From: Flavobacterium hiemivividum
GTDB lineage: Bacteria > Bacteroidota > Bacteroidia > Flavobacteriales > Flavobacteriaceae
Assembly: GCF_004349145.1 (NCBI RefSeq)
Contig: NZ_SMFO01000004.1
Span: 186,001 to 250,000 of the forward strand
Direction: 5' to 3'
DNA: 64,000 nucleotides
Shown piece after piece: positions 25,359 through 33,781 of the stretch. The stretch's first letter is position 1; each line of letters starts with the position of its first letter. Made by a program: the position numbers and the translations under genes. Below the pieces are notes generated by a model, which worked only from the letters and a program-made list of their open reading frames with translations, was not told the origin of the DNA and did not search any database.

Positions 25359-25952
25359 TTAATTTAAGATTTTAAAATCAAAGGCTAATTTTTTAGTATG
25401 AATTAAGGTGCGCCAATTGATAAAAAACAAACAAAATAACATTGCAAAACCCAATATAAAACTAGCGATTGACTGCCACGAAAAAATGTTATCAATAATG
25501 CTCTGTTGGTTTTCGGCGGCAAATTTTCCTAAATGCAAGGCGATGGAATCACTAGTAAATTTCCCTGCCAAAAAAGGAGCTATGATATAAATGGGCTTTA
25601 TCTTTGAAATACCCGCGCCTAAGAAAAGAGGTGTGGTAGGAAGCGGTAACAAAGAATATGCAAGTACCACTAAAACACCTTTCCATTTATTTTCGTTCAT
25701 TTTGTCTCCCAGAAACTTAATGTCTTCATTTTTTGATGCTTTTAAATATTTGTTAGCCAATAATGGAGCATACAAAAGAAGAATGTATCTACCAAATACG
25801 GATCCTAACACTCCAATGACAATTACTGCCCAAACATTTAGATCAAATAAAATTTGAAAAAACATCATTATTGTAAATGCTGGAGCAAAAGGAAAAGGTA
25901 CGATGTCAAATAATACCGCACCAAAAAAAACTAATAGATATTGCCACCACAT
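25359..25952 (-). CDS. Small membrane protein, possibly VTT/DedA-like
   Basis: This 197-residue integral membrane protein has about five hydrophobic segments: an N-terminal LLVFFGAVLFDIVPFPFAP, then ..VWAVIVIGVLGSVFGRYILL, LVVLAYSLLPLPTTPLFLGAG, and a C-terminal hydrophobic hairpin. The pattern with G-rich, P-rich re-entrant stretches (PFPFAPAFTI; SLLPLPTTPLFLGAGISK) resembles the VTT/DedA (SNARE-associated) fold, whose members move lipids or polyprenyl carriers across membranes. The similarity is from the pattern only, so the family is tentative. It is transcribed alone and lies between copies B and C of the AT-rich repeat. Confidence 0.6.
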   Translation of the reverse strand: MWWQYLLVFFGAVLFDIVPFPFAPAFTIMMFFQILFDLNVWAVIVIGVLGSVFGRYILLLYAPLLANKYLKASKNEDIKFLGDKMNENKWKGVLVVLAYSLLPLPTTPLFLGAGISKIKPIYIIAPFLAGKFTSDSIALHLGKFAAENQQSIIDNIFSWQSIASFILGFAMLFCLFFINWRTLIHTKKLAFDFKILN

Positions 25953-26084
25953 TTGCTTGGAATTTTATTGATAAGTTAATTAAACAAGTAGTGCTAATTT
26001 TATATATCTAATCAATGAACTTCAAAATTACAATTAAATTTACTTTGTTACTGAAATAGTTTTTGTTTTACAGTGATATGGGGA

Positions 26085-26290
26085 GGAAGTAGAGCGTTTT
26101 CTTTAACATATAAGCCATTTAAGTTTTTGTTCTATATATTTTCATTGAAATTGTTTATTTATGAAAGTGCATCTCAGTTTTGTATCGCAAAGATTCTCGG
26201 AGGAAACTCTGAGAGATGCAGTGTCTTTTTTACGTTAAAATTCCCGATACTGTGATATAGAAATCCGTCATATCGTTGTAGACTTCTTTT
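26085..26290 (+). repeat. AT-rich intergenic repeat, copy C
   Basis: Same order as copies A and B but more diverged: agtagagcgttttctttaac, gttgaaattg-like attgaaattgtttattta, tatcgcaaagattctcggag, catatcgttgtagac. Its left part matches the sequence before copy A (agtagagcgttt). Confidence 0.7.
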
Positions 26291-26326
26291 TCTAAATATA
26301 CTTTTAATTAACAAAATGTTCTAATT

Positions 26327-26415
26327 AGCCCCGATTGTCCCGAAGCCTCGGGAGAAATCCTTTTACTTTTTTCTTTAAAAAGTAAAAGATAAAGTGAAAA
26401 ACGGGTCAAAACTTC
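26327..26415 (+). ncRNA. Candidate structured RNA, Flavo-1-like
   Basis: The sequence starts agccccgat, then a small hairpin (tcccgaagcctcggga), then gaaatccttttactttt, a hairpin closing with aaaagtaaaagat, and ends in aaagtgaaaaacgggtc. The CCCCGAT and ACGGG ends could pair, and the second hairpin is long. This layout matches intergenic elements that I remember from many Flavobacteria and that I associate with the Flavo-1 RNA motif. The identification is from memory, so confidence is moderate. The function of that motif is unknown. Confidence 0.5.
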
Positions 26416-26440
26416 TTATGAAAATCAATCATTCTGCTCC

Positions 26441-26478
26441 AAAAAAAAAGACCCGCAAGTTTGTACTTGCAGGTCTTT
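26441..26478 (-). terminator. Terminator of htpG
   Basis: Stem aagacccgcaagt / acttgcaggtctt with one mismatch; the A-run on the plus strand becomes the T-run after the hairpin on the minus strand. Confidence 0.8.
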
Positions 26479-26511
26479 AGTGCCCATTCCTTTGGAGGGG
26501 TTATGCTAATA

Positions 26512-28398
26512 TTATTTTATCATTTCGAAACTTCTCTTAACAAAAGCAGTTAATGCTTCTCCTTTTAATAAGTTTTGAGATAGTTTAGCTAAGTCAAGCG
26601 CTTGTTTTACAAGGTGTTCTTGAGCTGTTTTATCAGTAGTGTTTAGAATAGTTGTTGCTAGTGGTGAATTAGTATTTACCACAAGGTTGTACATTTCTGG
26701 CATGTTGCCCATTCCGAACATTCCACCACCACCAGACTGACTCATTTCTTTCATTCTACGCATGAATTCTGGTTGCGTGATGATAAATGGAGCCGCTTGG
26801 CTGTCTAAAGCATCCAGTTGAACGGTGTAAGTTTGCTTAGGAACGATAGTTTCAAGAACTGTTTTTAGACTAGTTTGCTCTTCTTCAGATAATTTAGAAA
26901 TTGCGTCTTCGTCTTTCTTGATAAGATTATCAATATGGTCTGAATCCACACGTACAAAAGTTAGATCGCTATTATCACCTTCGATTTTTTGAATCAAATG
27001 CGAGATAATAGGAGAATCTAATAATAGCACTTCATATCCCTTTTCTTGCGCAGTTTCGATGTAAGAGTGCTGTGCATCGTTATTTCCTGCATATAAAACA
27101 ACTAGTTTTCCGTCTTTGTTCGTTTGTTTCTCTTTAAGGTTTTCTTTTAATTCTTCAAGCGTATAGTATTTGTTATCCACGGTTGGGTACAATACAAAAG
27201 CACCTGCTTTTTCGTAGAATTTATCCTCAGAAAGCATTCCGTATTCTAGTACGATTTTAATGTCATTCCATTTTTTCTCGAAATCTTCACGGTTTTCAGT
27301 GAATAATGATTTCAATTTATCAGCTACTTTACGAGTGATGTAGTTTGAAATTTTCTTAACCGCTGCATCTGCCTGTAATCCAGAACGAGAAACATTTAAA
27401 GGAATATCTGGTGAATCAACAACACCTTTTAGCATCATTAAAAATTCAGGAACAATTCCTTCTACATTATCAGTTACATAAACCTGATTTTGGTACAACT
27501 GAATTTTATCTTTCTGAATTTGTAAGTCAGAACCTAATTTAGGGAAATATAAAATACCAGTTAGGTTAAACGGATAATCTACATTTAAATGAATGTGAAA
27601 TAATGGCTCTTCAAATTGCATAGGATACAATTCATGATAGAACTTTTTATAGTCTTCATCAGTTAAATCTGTAGGTGCTTTTGTCCAAGCTGGATTTGGG
27701 TTGTTGATGAAATTATCTACTTCAACAGTTTCTGCTTTGTAATCTTCGGGAGCATCTTCTGGTTTTGGAAGTGTCTCTGTTTTTGTTCCAAATTTAATTG
27801 GAATAGGCATAAACTTATTGTACTTGTTCAGTAATTCTTTGATTTTAGATTCTTCAAGGAATTCTAATGAATCTTCGGCGATATGCAAAATGATTTCAGT
27901 ACCACGTGAAGTTTTGTCAGCAGGCTCTAAGGTAAACTCAGGGCTTCCGTCACAGGTCCAATGAGCTGCTGGCTCGTCTTTGTATGACTTCGTGATAATC
28001 TCCACTTTGGAAGCGACCATAAAGGCAGAGTAGAAACCAAGACCAAAATGTCCAATAATTCCAGAATCTTTAGCAGAGTCTTTGTATTTTTCTAGGAATT
28101 CTTCAGCACCAGAAAAAGCTAGTTGGTTGATGTATTTCTCTACTTCGGCAGCGGTCATACCAATTCCTTGATCGATCAAGTGAAGTTTTTTTCCTTCCTT
28201 GTCTATTTTTACTTCAATAGTTGGGTTGCCATATTCTACTTTAGCTTCACCAATATTAGTAAGATGTTTTAATTTTAATGTTGCGTCAGTCCCATTTGAA
28301 ATCAATTCACGTAAAAATATTTCGTGATCGCTGTATAGGAACTTTTTGATTAAAGGGAAGATGTTTTCTACCGAAACATTAATTTTTCCTGTTGTCAT
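26512..28398 (-). CDS. htpG: Molecular chaperone HtpG (Hsp90 family)
   Basis: This 628-residue ATP-dependent Hsp90 chaperone of the cytoplasm has the GHKL ATPase domain at the N-terminus: IFLRELISNGTDAT (Glu31 and Asn35), DQGIGMT (from Asp76) and GHFGLGFYSAFMV (117-129). The middle domain follows, with the conserved FPLNVSRSGLQ-like segment (PLNVSRSGLQAD), and a C-terminal dimerisation domain. The MEEVD tail of eukaryotic cytosolic forms is absent, as expected for bacteria. A Gly/Met-rich loop (SGGGGMFGMGNMPEM, about 555-570) is a local oddity. Length is normal. It is monocistronic with a clear terminator; no CIRCE-type operator was seen upstream. Confidence 0.97.
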   Translation of the reverse strand: MTTGKINVSVENIFPLIKKFLYSDHEIFLRELISNGTDATLKLKHLTNIGEAKVEYGNPTIEVKIDKEGKKLHLIDQGIGMTAAEVEKYINQLAFSGAEEFLEKYKDSAKDSGIIGHFGLGFYSAFMVASKVEIITKSYKDEPAAHWTCDGSPEFTLEPADKTSRGTEIILHIAEDSLEFLEESKIKELLNKYNKFMPIPIKFGTKTETLPKPEDAPEDYKAETVEVDNFINNPNPAWTKAPTDLTDEDYKKFYHELYPMQFEEPLFHIHLNVDYPFNLTGILYFPKLGSDLQIQKDKIQLYQNQVYVTDNVEGIVPEFLMMLKGVVDSPDIPLNVSRSGLQADAAVKKISNYITRKVADKLKSLFTENREDFEKKWNDIKIVLEYGMLSEDKFYEKAGAFVLYPTVDNKYYTLEELKENLKEKQTNKDGKLVVLYAGNNDAQHSYIETAQEKGYEVLLLDSPIISHLIQKIEGDNSDLTFVRVDSDHIDNLIKKDEDAISKLSEEEQTSLKTVLETIVPKQTYTVQLDALDSQAAPFIITQPEFMRRMKEMSQSGGGGMFGMGNMPEMYNLVVNTNSPLATTILNTTDKTAQEHLVKQALDLAKLSQNLLKGEALTAFVKRSFEMIK

Positions 28399-28543
28399 AT
28401 TTAAATATTTTATAATGGTTTTACAATCTTAGGTCAATCTTTCAAATAAGATACCAATAGTTTTAATCGTGACAAATTGTCGCAACAGTTAATTTTGAAA
28501 CAAATTATATAAATGTTGCAACTAAATCTCCCGAAATGGATTG

Positions 28544-28551
28544 TACCTTTG
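28544..28551 (+). promoter_or_regulatory. -7 box upstream of the lipocalin-like lipoprotein
   Basis: TACCTTTG lies 30 bases before the ATG at 28582. The nearest TTG upstream (28516-28518) is 25 bases away, longer than the usual spacing. Confidence 0.45.
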
Positions 28552-28581
28552 TAAGAGTTTAATTGTAAAACCAAAAACAAA

Positions 28582-29058
28582 ATGAAAAAAATATTATTTT
28601 TAACAGCAATAACCTTAGTGTTATTTTCGTGTAAATCGACTTCTGCTACAGACACAAAATTAAATAAAGGGTCTCAGGTGGCAATGAAAGGGAACTGGGT
28701 AATAAGCTCTGTTTCTTATCCTGGACAAGAATATATTAAAGTGAACTCTTTTGAAATTGCAGACTCGCAATGTTTTGTGGGGAGTACTTGGAAATTAGTT
28801 TCGAATAATAACAAAGGGAATATGACTTTAACAAATAGTAAATGTGCAGCATTTAGTTCTCCAATTACTTGGTTTGTAAATAAAAGTGGAGAGTTTGTTT
28901 TGAAAGTTTTAGATGCTGATATTAAAGCGAAAAGAGTAAGAGAAGGTTATGTTTTAGCTGTTGAAAATCAAACAGAAACATCGTTTCAATTAGTAGATAA
29001 AGGAAATGTTGAAGGTAAAAGCATCAGTGTAGTTTACCAATTTCAAAAAGTAAACTAA
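28582..29058 (+). CDS. Lipocalin-like lipoprotein
   Basis: This 158-residue predicted lipoprotein has the signal MKKILFLTAITLVLFSC with lipobox Cys17. The mature part has a lipocalin-type beta-strand pattern (MKGNWVISSVSYPG at the entrance, where lipocalins carry a GxW, then TWKLVSNNNKGNMTL, ITWFVNKSGEFVLKVL and SFQLVDKG). Two further cysteines (in DSQCFVG and NSKCAAF) could form a disulfide. Ligand unknown. It is followed by the OmpA-like gene 29 bases later, so they are probably co-transcribed and may work together at the outer membrane. Confidence 0.85.
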   Translation: MKKILFLTAITLVLFSCKSTSATDTKLNKGSQVAMKGNWVISSVSYPGQEYIKVNSFEIADSQCFVGSTWKLVSNNNKGNMTLTNSKCAAFSSPITWFVNKSGEFVLKVLDADIKAKRVREGYVLAVENQTETSFQLVDKGNVEGKSISVVYQFQKVN

Positions 29059-29087
29059 AACTAAATAAATTTTAAAAAACAAGAATT

Positions 29088-29783
29088 ATGAAAAAGATTT
29101 CTATACTTACATTAGGCTTAATAATGGCAATGGGAACGTTATTCACAAGTTGTGAAGCGTTAAAAAATACAAATAATACACAAAGAGGTGCTGGAATTGG
29201 AGCAGCTAGTGGTGCAATAATTGGAGGTATTCTTGGGAATAATATCGGTAAAGGTGGTAAAGGTGCGATGGGAGCTGTTCTTGGTGGTGTTGTTGGTGGC
29301 GTTGCCGGTGGAGTTATCGGTAATAAAATGGACAAGCAAGCTAGACAAATCGATGAAGCAATCCCAGGAGCTGAAGTAAAAAGAGTAGGTGAAGGTATTC
29401 AATTAGTATTAAATGAAAATGCAGTACGTTTTGACACTAACAAATCATCATTGACTGTTGCGGCAAAAGCGAACTTAGATAAATTAGTTCCTGTGTTTGC
29501 AGAATATCCTGATACTGATATTACTATTTTTGGATATACAGATAGCACAGGCGCTGCTGCTTATAACTTAAAGCTTTCTAAAGAAAGAGCCGCTTCAGTT
29601 AAAAATTACTTAGTAAGTAGAGGGGTAGCTTCTGCTAGATTTAATGTTACTGGTTTAGGTATTGCTGACCCAATTGCTACTAATGCAACTCCCGAAGGAA
29701 GAACGCAAAACCGTCGTGTTGAGTTTGCTATTACTGCAAATGATAAAATGCGTGAAGATGCTAAAAAAGAATCAGGAAACTAA
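29088..29783 (+). CDS. OmpA family lipoprotein with glycine-zipper domain
   Basis: This 231-residue predicted lipoprotein has the signal MKKISILTLGLIMAMGTLFTSC with Cys22. Residues about 34-80 are a glycine-zipper region (GAGIGAASGAIIGGILGNNI, then more GGVVGGVAGG repeats), seen in envelope proteins that insert in or associate with membranes. Residues about 105-225 are an OmpA C-terminal peptidoglycan-binding domain: FDTNKSSLT, FGYTDSTGAAAYNLKLSKERA, and GRTQNRRVEF near the end. It probably tethers the outer membrane to peptidoglycan. It is co-directional and close to the lipocalin-like gene, and it ends in a strong terminator. Confidence 0.93.
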   Translation: MKKISILTLGLIMAMGTLFTSCEALKNTNNTQRGAGIGAASGAIIGGILGNNIGKGGKGAMGAVLGGVVGGVAGGVIGNKMDKQARQIDEAIPGAEVKRVGEGIQLVLNENAVRFDTNKSSLTVAAKANLDKLVPVFAEYPDTDITIFGYTDSTGAAAYNLKLSKERAASVKNYLVSRGVASARFNVTGLGIADPIATNATPEGRTQNRRVEFAITANDKMREDAKKESGN

Positions 29784-29806
29784 AACAAAATAGTTTTAAA
29801 TATATT

Positions 29807-29849
29807 GAAAGCCGTTTCGTTTTAACAACGAAACGGCTTTCTTTTTTTT
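29807..29849 (+). terminator. Terminator after the OmpA-like gene
   Basis: Perfect 15-bp stem gaaagccgtttcgtt / aacgaaacggctttc with a T-run. Confidence 0.9.
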
Positions 29850-29891
29850 CATAAATTTTACTTTCATTAAAATCTTTTTGACAAAGAAATC

Positions 29892-29899
29892 TATCTTTG
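29892..29899 (+). promoter_or_regulatory. -7 box of the ABC ATPase gene
   Basis: TATCTTTG, 28 bases before the ATG at 29927. No well-spaced -33 TTG seen. Confidence 0.45.
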
Positions 29900-29926
29900 C
29901 AGTCTCAAAATTTCAGTCCATAAAAA

Positions 29927-30877
29927 ATGCTTCAAGTTAAAAACATTACATTCGGTTATACAGAAAAAACCGTTATTCAAAATATAGATTTCACAATTGA
30001 AAAAGGCCAGAATATTGCCATAATTGGAGAAAGTGGCTGCGGGAAAAGTACGCTGTTAAAACTAATTTACGGTTTGCATGATTTGGATCAAGGGCAGATT
30101 TTCTGGAATGAAACAGAAGTTTTAGGACCAAAATTCAATTTAGTGCCAGGAATGCCTTTTATAAAGTATTTATCTCAGGATTTTGACTTGATGCCTTATA
30201 CTACAGTTGCCGAAAATGTAGGTAAGTTTCTTTCGAATACTTTTCCAGAAAGAAAGAAGGAGCGAATAAACGAATTACTAGAAATCGTTGAGATGACTGA
30301 ATTTGCAAACGTGAAAGCAAAATACTTAAGCGGAGGTCAGCAGCAGCGTGTAGCTTTGGCGCGGGTGCTGGCATTAGAGCCTGAAATTTTATTGCTCGAT
30401 GAGCCGTTTAGTCATATTGATAATTTTAGGAAAAATGCGCTTCGCCGAAATTTGTTTGCCTATCTAAAAGCAAATGGGGTTACTTGTCTTGTTGCGACAC
30501 ACGATAGCACAGACGCGCTTTCGTTTGCAGATGAGACTATTGTGCTTCAATTAGGACAATTGGTTGATAAAGCGGAGTCAATGACGTTGTATAGCAATCC
30601 TATCAATAAATATGTGGCCTCACTCTTTGGGGAAGTAAATGAGTTGAAATTATCAAATCTAATTTCGATGGAAGAAGATGACGAAGACCAGATTATTTTA
30701 TTATATCCACATCAATTAAAAGTGGTCGACAACGGAATGTTATTAGCCATCGTGAAACAATCTTATTTTAAAGGGAGTCATTATTTAATTAAAGCTGTTT
30801 TTGCTCGAAAAGTAATTTTCTTTGAGCACGAAACTCCTTTAGAATTAAATCAAGAAGTAAGTTTAATGATTTCATAA
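29927..30877 (+). CDS. ABC transporter ATP-binding protein
   Basis: This is a 316-residue nucleotide-binding subunit. Walker A is GESGCGKST (about 35-43), the signature is LSGGQQQRVALARVLA (about 138-153), and Walker B is ILLLDEPFSHID (about 158-169). A switch His in ATHDSTDALS and a C-terminal extension (about 215-316, perhaps regulatory, TOBE-like) follow. The layout resembles importers of the FbpC/PotA class. No permease or binding-protein gene is adjacent; the gene is monocistronic with its own promoter box and terminator, so the partner must be elsewhere. Substrate unknown. Confidence 0.92.
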   Translation: MLQVKNITFGYTEKTVIQNIDFTIEKGQNIAIIGESGCGKSTLLKLIYGLHDLDQGQIFWNETEVLGPKFNLVPGMPFIKYLSQDFDLMPYTTVAENVGKFLSNTFPERKKERINELLEIVEMTEFANVKAKYLSGGQQQRVALARVLALEPEILLLDEPFSHIDNFRKNALRRNLFAYLKANGVTCLVATHDSTDALSFADETIVLQLGQLVDKAESMTLYSNPINKYVASLFGEVNELKLSNLISMEEDDEDQIILLYPHQLKVVDNGMLLAIVKQSYFKGSHYLIKAVFARKVIFFEHETPLELNQEVSLMIS

Positions 30878-30882
30878 AAAAT

Positions 30883-30921
30883 AAAGTCCCGAAAGTTTAA
30901 ATTTCGGGACTTTGTTTTTTT
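30883..30921. terminator. Bidirectional terminator between the ABC ATPase and S9 peptidase genes
   Basis: Stem aaagtcccgaaa / tttcgggacttt with T-run on plus and A-run on the other side, serving both convergent genes. Confidence 0.85.
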
Positions 30922-30922
30922 G

Positions 30923-33334
30923 TTAGTTTTTCAAATGCTTTTCTAGGAATTGATCTTGTTCCCATAGCAGGTGTAAGATATTTTCTTTGGCCGCATAGCC
31001 ATGTGATTCCTTCGGTAAGATTACCATTCTTGCCGGTGCTCCTAAACCTTTTAACGCTTGGAAATAACGCTCTGTTTGTAGGGTAAAAGTTCCTGGATTA
31101 TTATCGGCTTCACCATGTACTAATAACATTGGAGTCTTCATTTTCTTAGCATTCATGAATGGAGACATCGCATTGTAAACTTCAGGTGCTTCCCAGTAAT
31201 TACGTTGTTCTGACTGGAAACCAAAAGGAGTTAATGTTCTGTTATATGCGCCGCTTCTAGCGATACCACAGGCAAAAAGATCAGAATGTGTCAATAAGTT
31301 AGCTGTCATAAACGCTCCATATGAATGTCCTCCCACGGCTACTTTTTTTCTATTGATATATCCTAAAGCATCTACAGCATTAATTGCAGCCTCAGCATTA
31401 TCTACTAATTGTGTAATAAAATTATCATTTGGCTCCGTTGTTCCTTCACCAATAATTGGGAAAGCAGCATCGTCAAGTACAACATATCCTTTAGTTACCC
31501 AATACACGAATGAACCATAAGAAGGAAAAGTAAACTCATTTGGGTTTTGATCACTTTGTCCCGCTGAATTTCGGTCTTTAAATTCCGCTGGGTAAGCCCA
31601 AATTAGTAAGGGCAATTTTTCTTTTTTTACTTTGTCATAACCGGCAGGTAAGTATAAAGTTCCTGATAATTCAACGCCATCTTTTCTTTTGTATTTAATT
31701 ACTTCTTTATACACATTTTTAATGCTTTCAAAAGGACTTTTGAAAGTGGTGATTGGAGTTAATTGTCCTTTTTTCTTGATGTTTCTAAAGTAATAATTAG
31801 GATACTCATTCTTAGATTGTATGCGAACTAGAACTTCTCCTTTTTTATAATCCTCAATAGAAAGCAAATCTTCTTTTTTATCTTTAAATGTTGAAGTATA
31901 AAGTCTATTCGTTTTTAAGCTTTTAAGATTAAACTCATCTATAAAAGGAAACTGTCCACTTTTAGTGAAACCACTTCCTAACAAATAAAGATTATTATTC
32001 TCCATCGCTAGCACTTGTTTTCCGTAGGCATTTTTAATCGTTTCAAAATTCCCTGGATCAGAGTAGATATCTTGAGAGTTTCTATCGCTAATTACTTTTG
32101 GAGTTTGAGTAGCGTCTGACGGGTTGAATAAATAGGTTTTAGTATTACGAGTGTCGTACCATTGATCGAATGCGATTGCTGTATTTTCATTCCCCCAAAT
32201 AATTCCCCCATAACGTTGTTTTGTTTTTAAAATAAGGGTTGGGTTTTTATCGAAAGGAGCTTTCCACTGAGACACTTGATCTCTAAAGTCGACTTTGTTT
32301 TCTGGATTTCCTCCGTCCAATGCTTCCACAAAGTACAATGTCGCAGCTTCGTCGTTTCTCCAGTTCATATTTCTTTTACCAGTTCGGGTTGCCATAAAAC
32401 CTTTTGGCATGATTTCGTTTAATGCGACTTCGTTCACCACTTTAATTTCGTTGCCGTTTTTGTCATAAATTACCGTTTTCGAAGGGAAACGATTTAGAGG
32501 AACGATGTATGAAAATGGTTTTTGAATCGTGCTTATCATTAGGTAGTTTCCGTCAGGAGAAAAATTCTCGCCGGCATACATGTCAGCCGATTTGAATAAA
32601 GTTTTAGTTCCGTTTAAGCTTACTTTGTACAATTCAGCAGTTACTATATTTTCAAAATTAGCTTCGTCCGTTTTGTTTTTTAATAAATCCTGATAGGTTC
32701 TGTTTTGAGAAATCGAACCACTTGCATTTGAAACAATCGGACCTGTTGGTAAATCTTTCTTGTCGTTTAATAAAGCGGCTCTGTTTTTTGGGAGCATTTT
32801 TACTAGAATATTTTCGTTGTCGCTATACCAGCTAAATGGATTTCCAAGATTAGCATTAACATTATCTTCTGTTAGCTGAGTCGCTTTCGCGGAAGCGATA
32901 TCAATAACCCATAAGGCAACACCTGAATTTGTGGTGTTTGAAAAAGCGATTTTCTTCTCACTAGGGGACCAAGAGATATTAGAAATTTGTGGGTTAGCAG
33001 GCAATCCGCTAACTTGAATTTCGTTTTTATCTTTTATTTTGCGAAGTTTGATGTTGTTAGTGTAGGTAACCGTACTGGAAATATTAGTGGTTGGATTAAT
33101 CCTTAAACCACCCAATCGCATTTCATCTTGATTTAAATCGTCTAAAGATTTATAAGTGTTTCTGTAGGTTAACAGCATGTATTCCTTTTTTGTATCCATG
33201 CTAACAGACGGCGCTCTCTCGTAGTCTACTAAATCAAGAATTGACTTGGAGGGTTTTTGATAGCTCAGGTTTTCTTGCGCAAAAGCAGTGAATCCGAAGC
33301 ATAAAAATAAAATTATATACCCATTTATTTTCAT
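30923..33334 (-). CDS. S9 family prolyl-oligopeptidase-like peptidase (S9D / glutamyl-peptidase like)
   Basis: This is an 803-residue exported serine peptidase with signal MKINGYIILFLCFGFTAFAQ. An N-terminal beta-propeller-like region (about 40-530) precedes a C-terminal alpha/beta-hydrolase domain. The catalytic triad is readable: Ser671 in GGHSYGAFMTANLL, Asp744 in HGEADNNPGT and His778 in PKESHGYAAKE. The stretch ACGIARSGAYNRTLTPFGFQ is very close to the plant chloroplast glutamyl endopeptidase, so it belongs to subfamily S9D. It probably degrades peptides in the periplasm. It is monocistronic and convergent with the ABC ATPase gene. The start gives a normal signal peptide. Confidence 0.93.
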   Translation of the reverse strand: MKINGYIILFLCFGFTAFAQENLSYQKPSKSILDLVDYERAPSVSMDTKKEYMLLTYRNTYKSLDDLNQDEMRLGGLRINPTTNISSTVTYTNNIKLRKIKDKNEIQVSGLPANPQISNISWSPSEKKIAFSNTTNSGVALWVIDIASAKATQLTEDNVNANLGNPFSWYSDNENILVKMLPKNRAALLNDKKDLPTGPIVSNASGSISQNRTYQDLLKNKTDEANFENIVTAELYKVSLNGTKTLFKSADMYAGENFSPDGNYLMISTIQKPFSYIVPLNRFPSKTVIYDKNGNEIKVVNEVALNEIMPKGFMATRTGKRNMNWRNDEAATLYFVEALDGGNPENKVDFRDQVSQWKAPFDKNPTLILKTKQRYGGIIWGNENTAIAFDQWYDTRNTKTYLFNPSDATQTPKVISDRNSQDIYSDPGNFETIKNAYGKQVLAMENNNLYLLGSGFTKSGQFPFIDEFNLKSLKTNRLYTSTFKDKKEDLLSIEDYKKGEVLVRIQSKNEYPNYYFRNIKKKGQLTPITTFKSPFESIKNVYKEVIKYKRKDGVELSGTLYLPAGYDKVKKEKLPLLIWAYPAEFKDRNSAGQSDQNPNEFTFPSYGSFVYWVTKGYVVLDDAAFPIIGEGTTEPNDNFITQLVDNAEAAINAVDALGYINRKKVAVGGHSYGAFMTANLLTHSDLFACGIARSGAYNRTLTPFGFQSEQRNYWEAPEVYNAMSPFMNAKKMKTPMLLVHGEADNNPGTFTLQTERYFQALKGLGAPARMVILPKESHGYAAKENILHLLWEQDQFLEKHLKN

Positions 33335-33718
33335 AGTTAATTTGGTTTTAGTTTTTGTAAATTGATTTGAATTATAATTAGACTAAAGTATATTAAAATA
33401 GTTACATGGCTAGGAAATATTTTTATTAGTCACAAAAAGAGCTTAAAACGATGTCTTATTGGTGTATTTCGCTTGAGCTTCTAAAAACTTTCACACCGCA
33501 AATTCGGAATTTTTAAAATAATTATAATTTGAATAATTTGCGAATTTGTGGTCAATACCCATAATCTAATCTTCCAACTTTTCAGTCTGCCACATTAAAG
33601 CTATGGTCTTTCAGTCTATAGTGGTTTACTTTTCAGTCATTTTAGGATTGTGCTATTCTTTAGAAAGGGAAAATTAAAAGCAATTATTAAAATGATAAAT
33701 AGATAAAAAAGCATTTAT
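33335..33718. other. Gene-free stretch with an inverted repeat
   Basis: AT-rich intergenic DNA without a credible ORF. It carries an inverted repeat at 33496-33551 (arms ccgcaaattcggaattt and aatttgcgaatttgtgg, around a 22-base centre), of a kind seen in flavobacterial intergenic regions. Copies of tttcagtc-like words lie near 33580-33640. The end overlaps the promoter of the FabH-like gene. Confidence 0.55.
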
Positions 33719-33752
33719 TTGTGAAATAGAAGTTAAACTATGTTTAAATTTG
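33719..33752 (+). promoter_or_regulatory. Promoter of the FabH-like gene
   Basis: TTG at 33719-33721, 23-base spacer, TAAATTTG at 33745-33752, about 30 bases before the ATG. Confidence 0.5.
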
Positions 33753-33781
33753 CTTTCTTATTTTTAATATAACAGTAATAT

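Noticed and set aside
28399..28581. CIRCE/HrcA operator before htpG
   Set aside because: No TTAGCACTC-N9-GAGTGCTAA-like inverted repeat was seen.
29072..29402. Antisense ORFs of 80-87 residues under the OmpA-like gene
   Set aside because: They mirror the Gly-rich zipper codons (giving Pro/Thr/Ser-rich low-complexity protein) and have no family signature.
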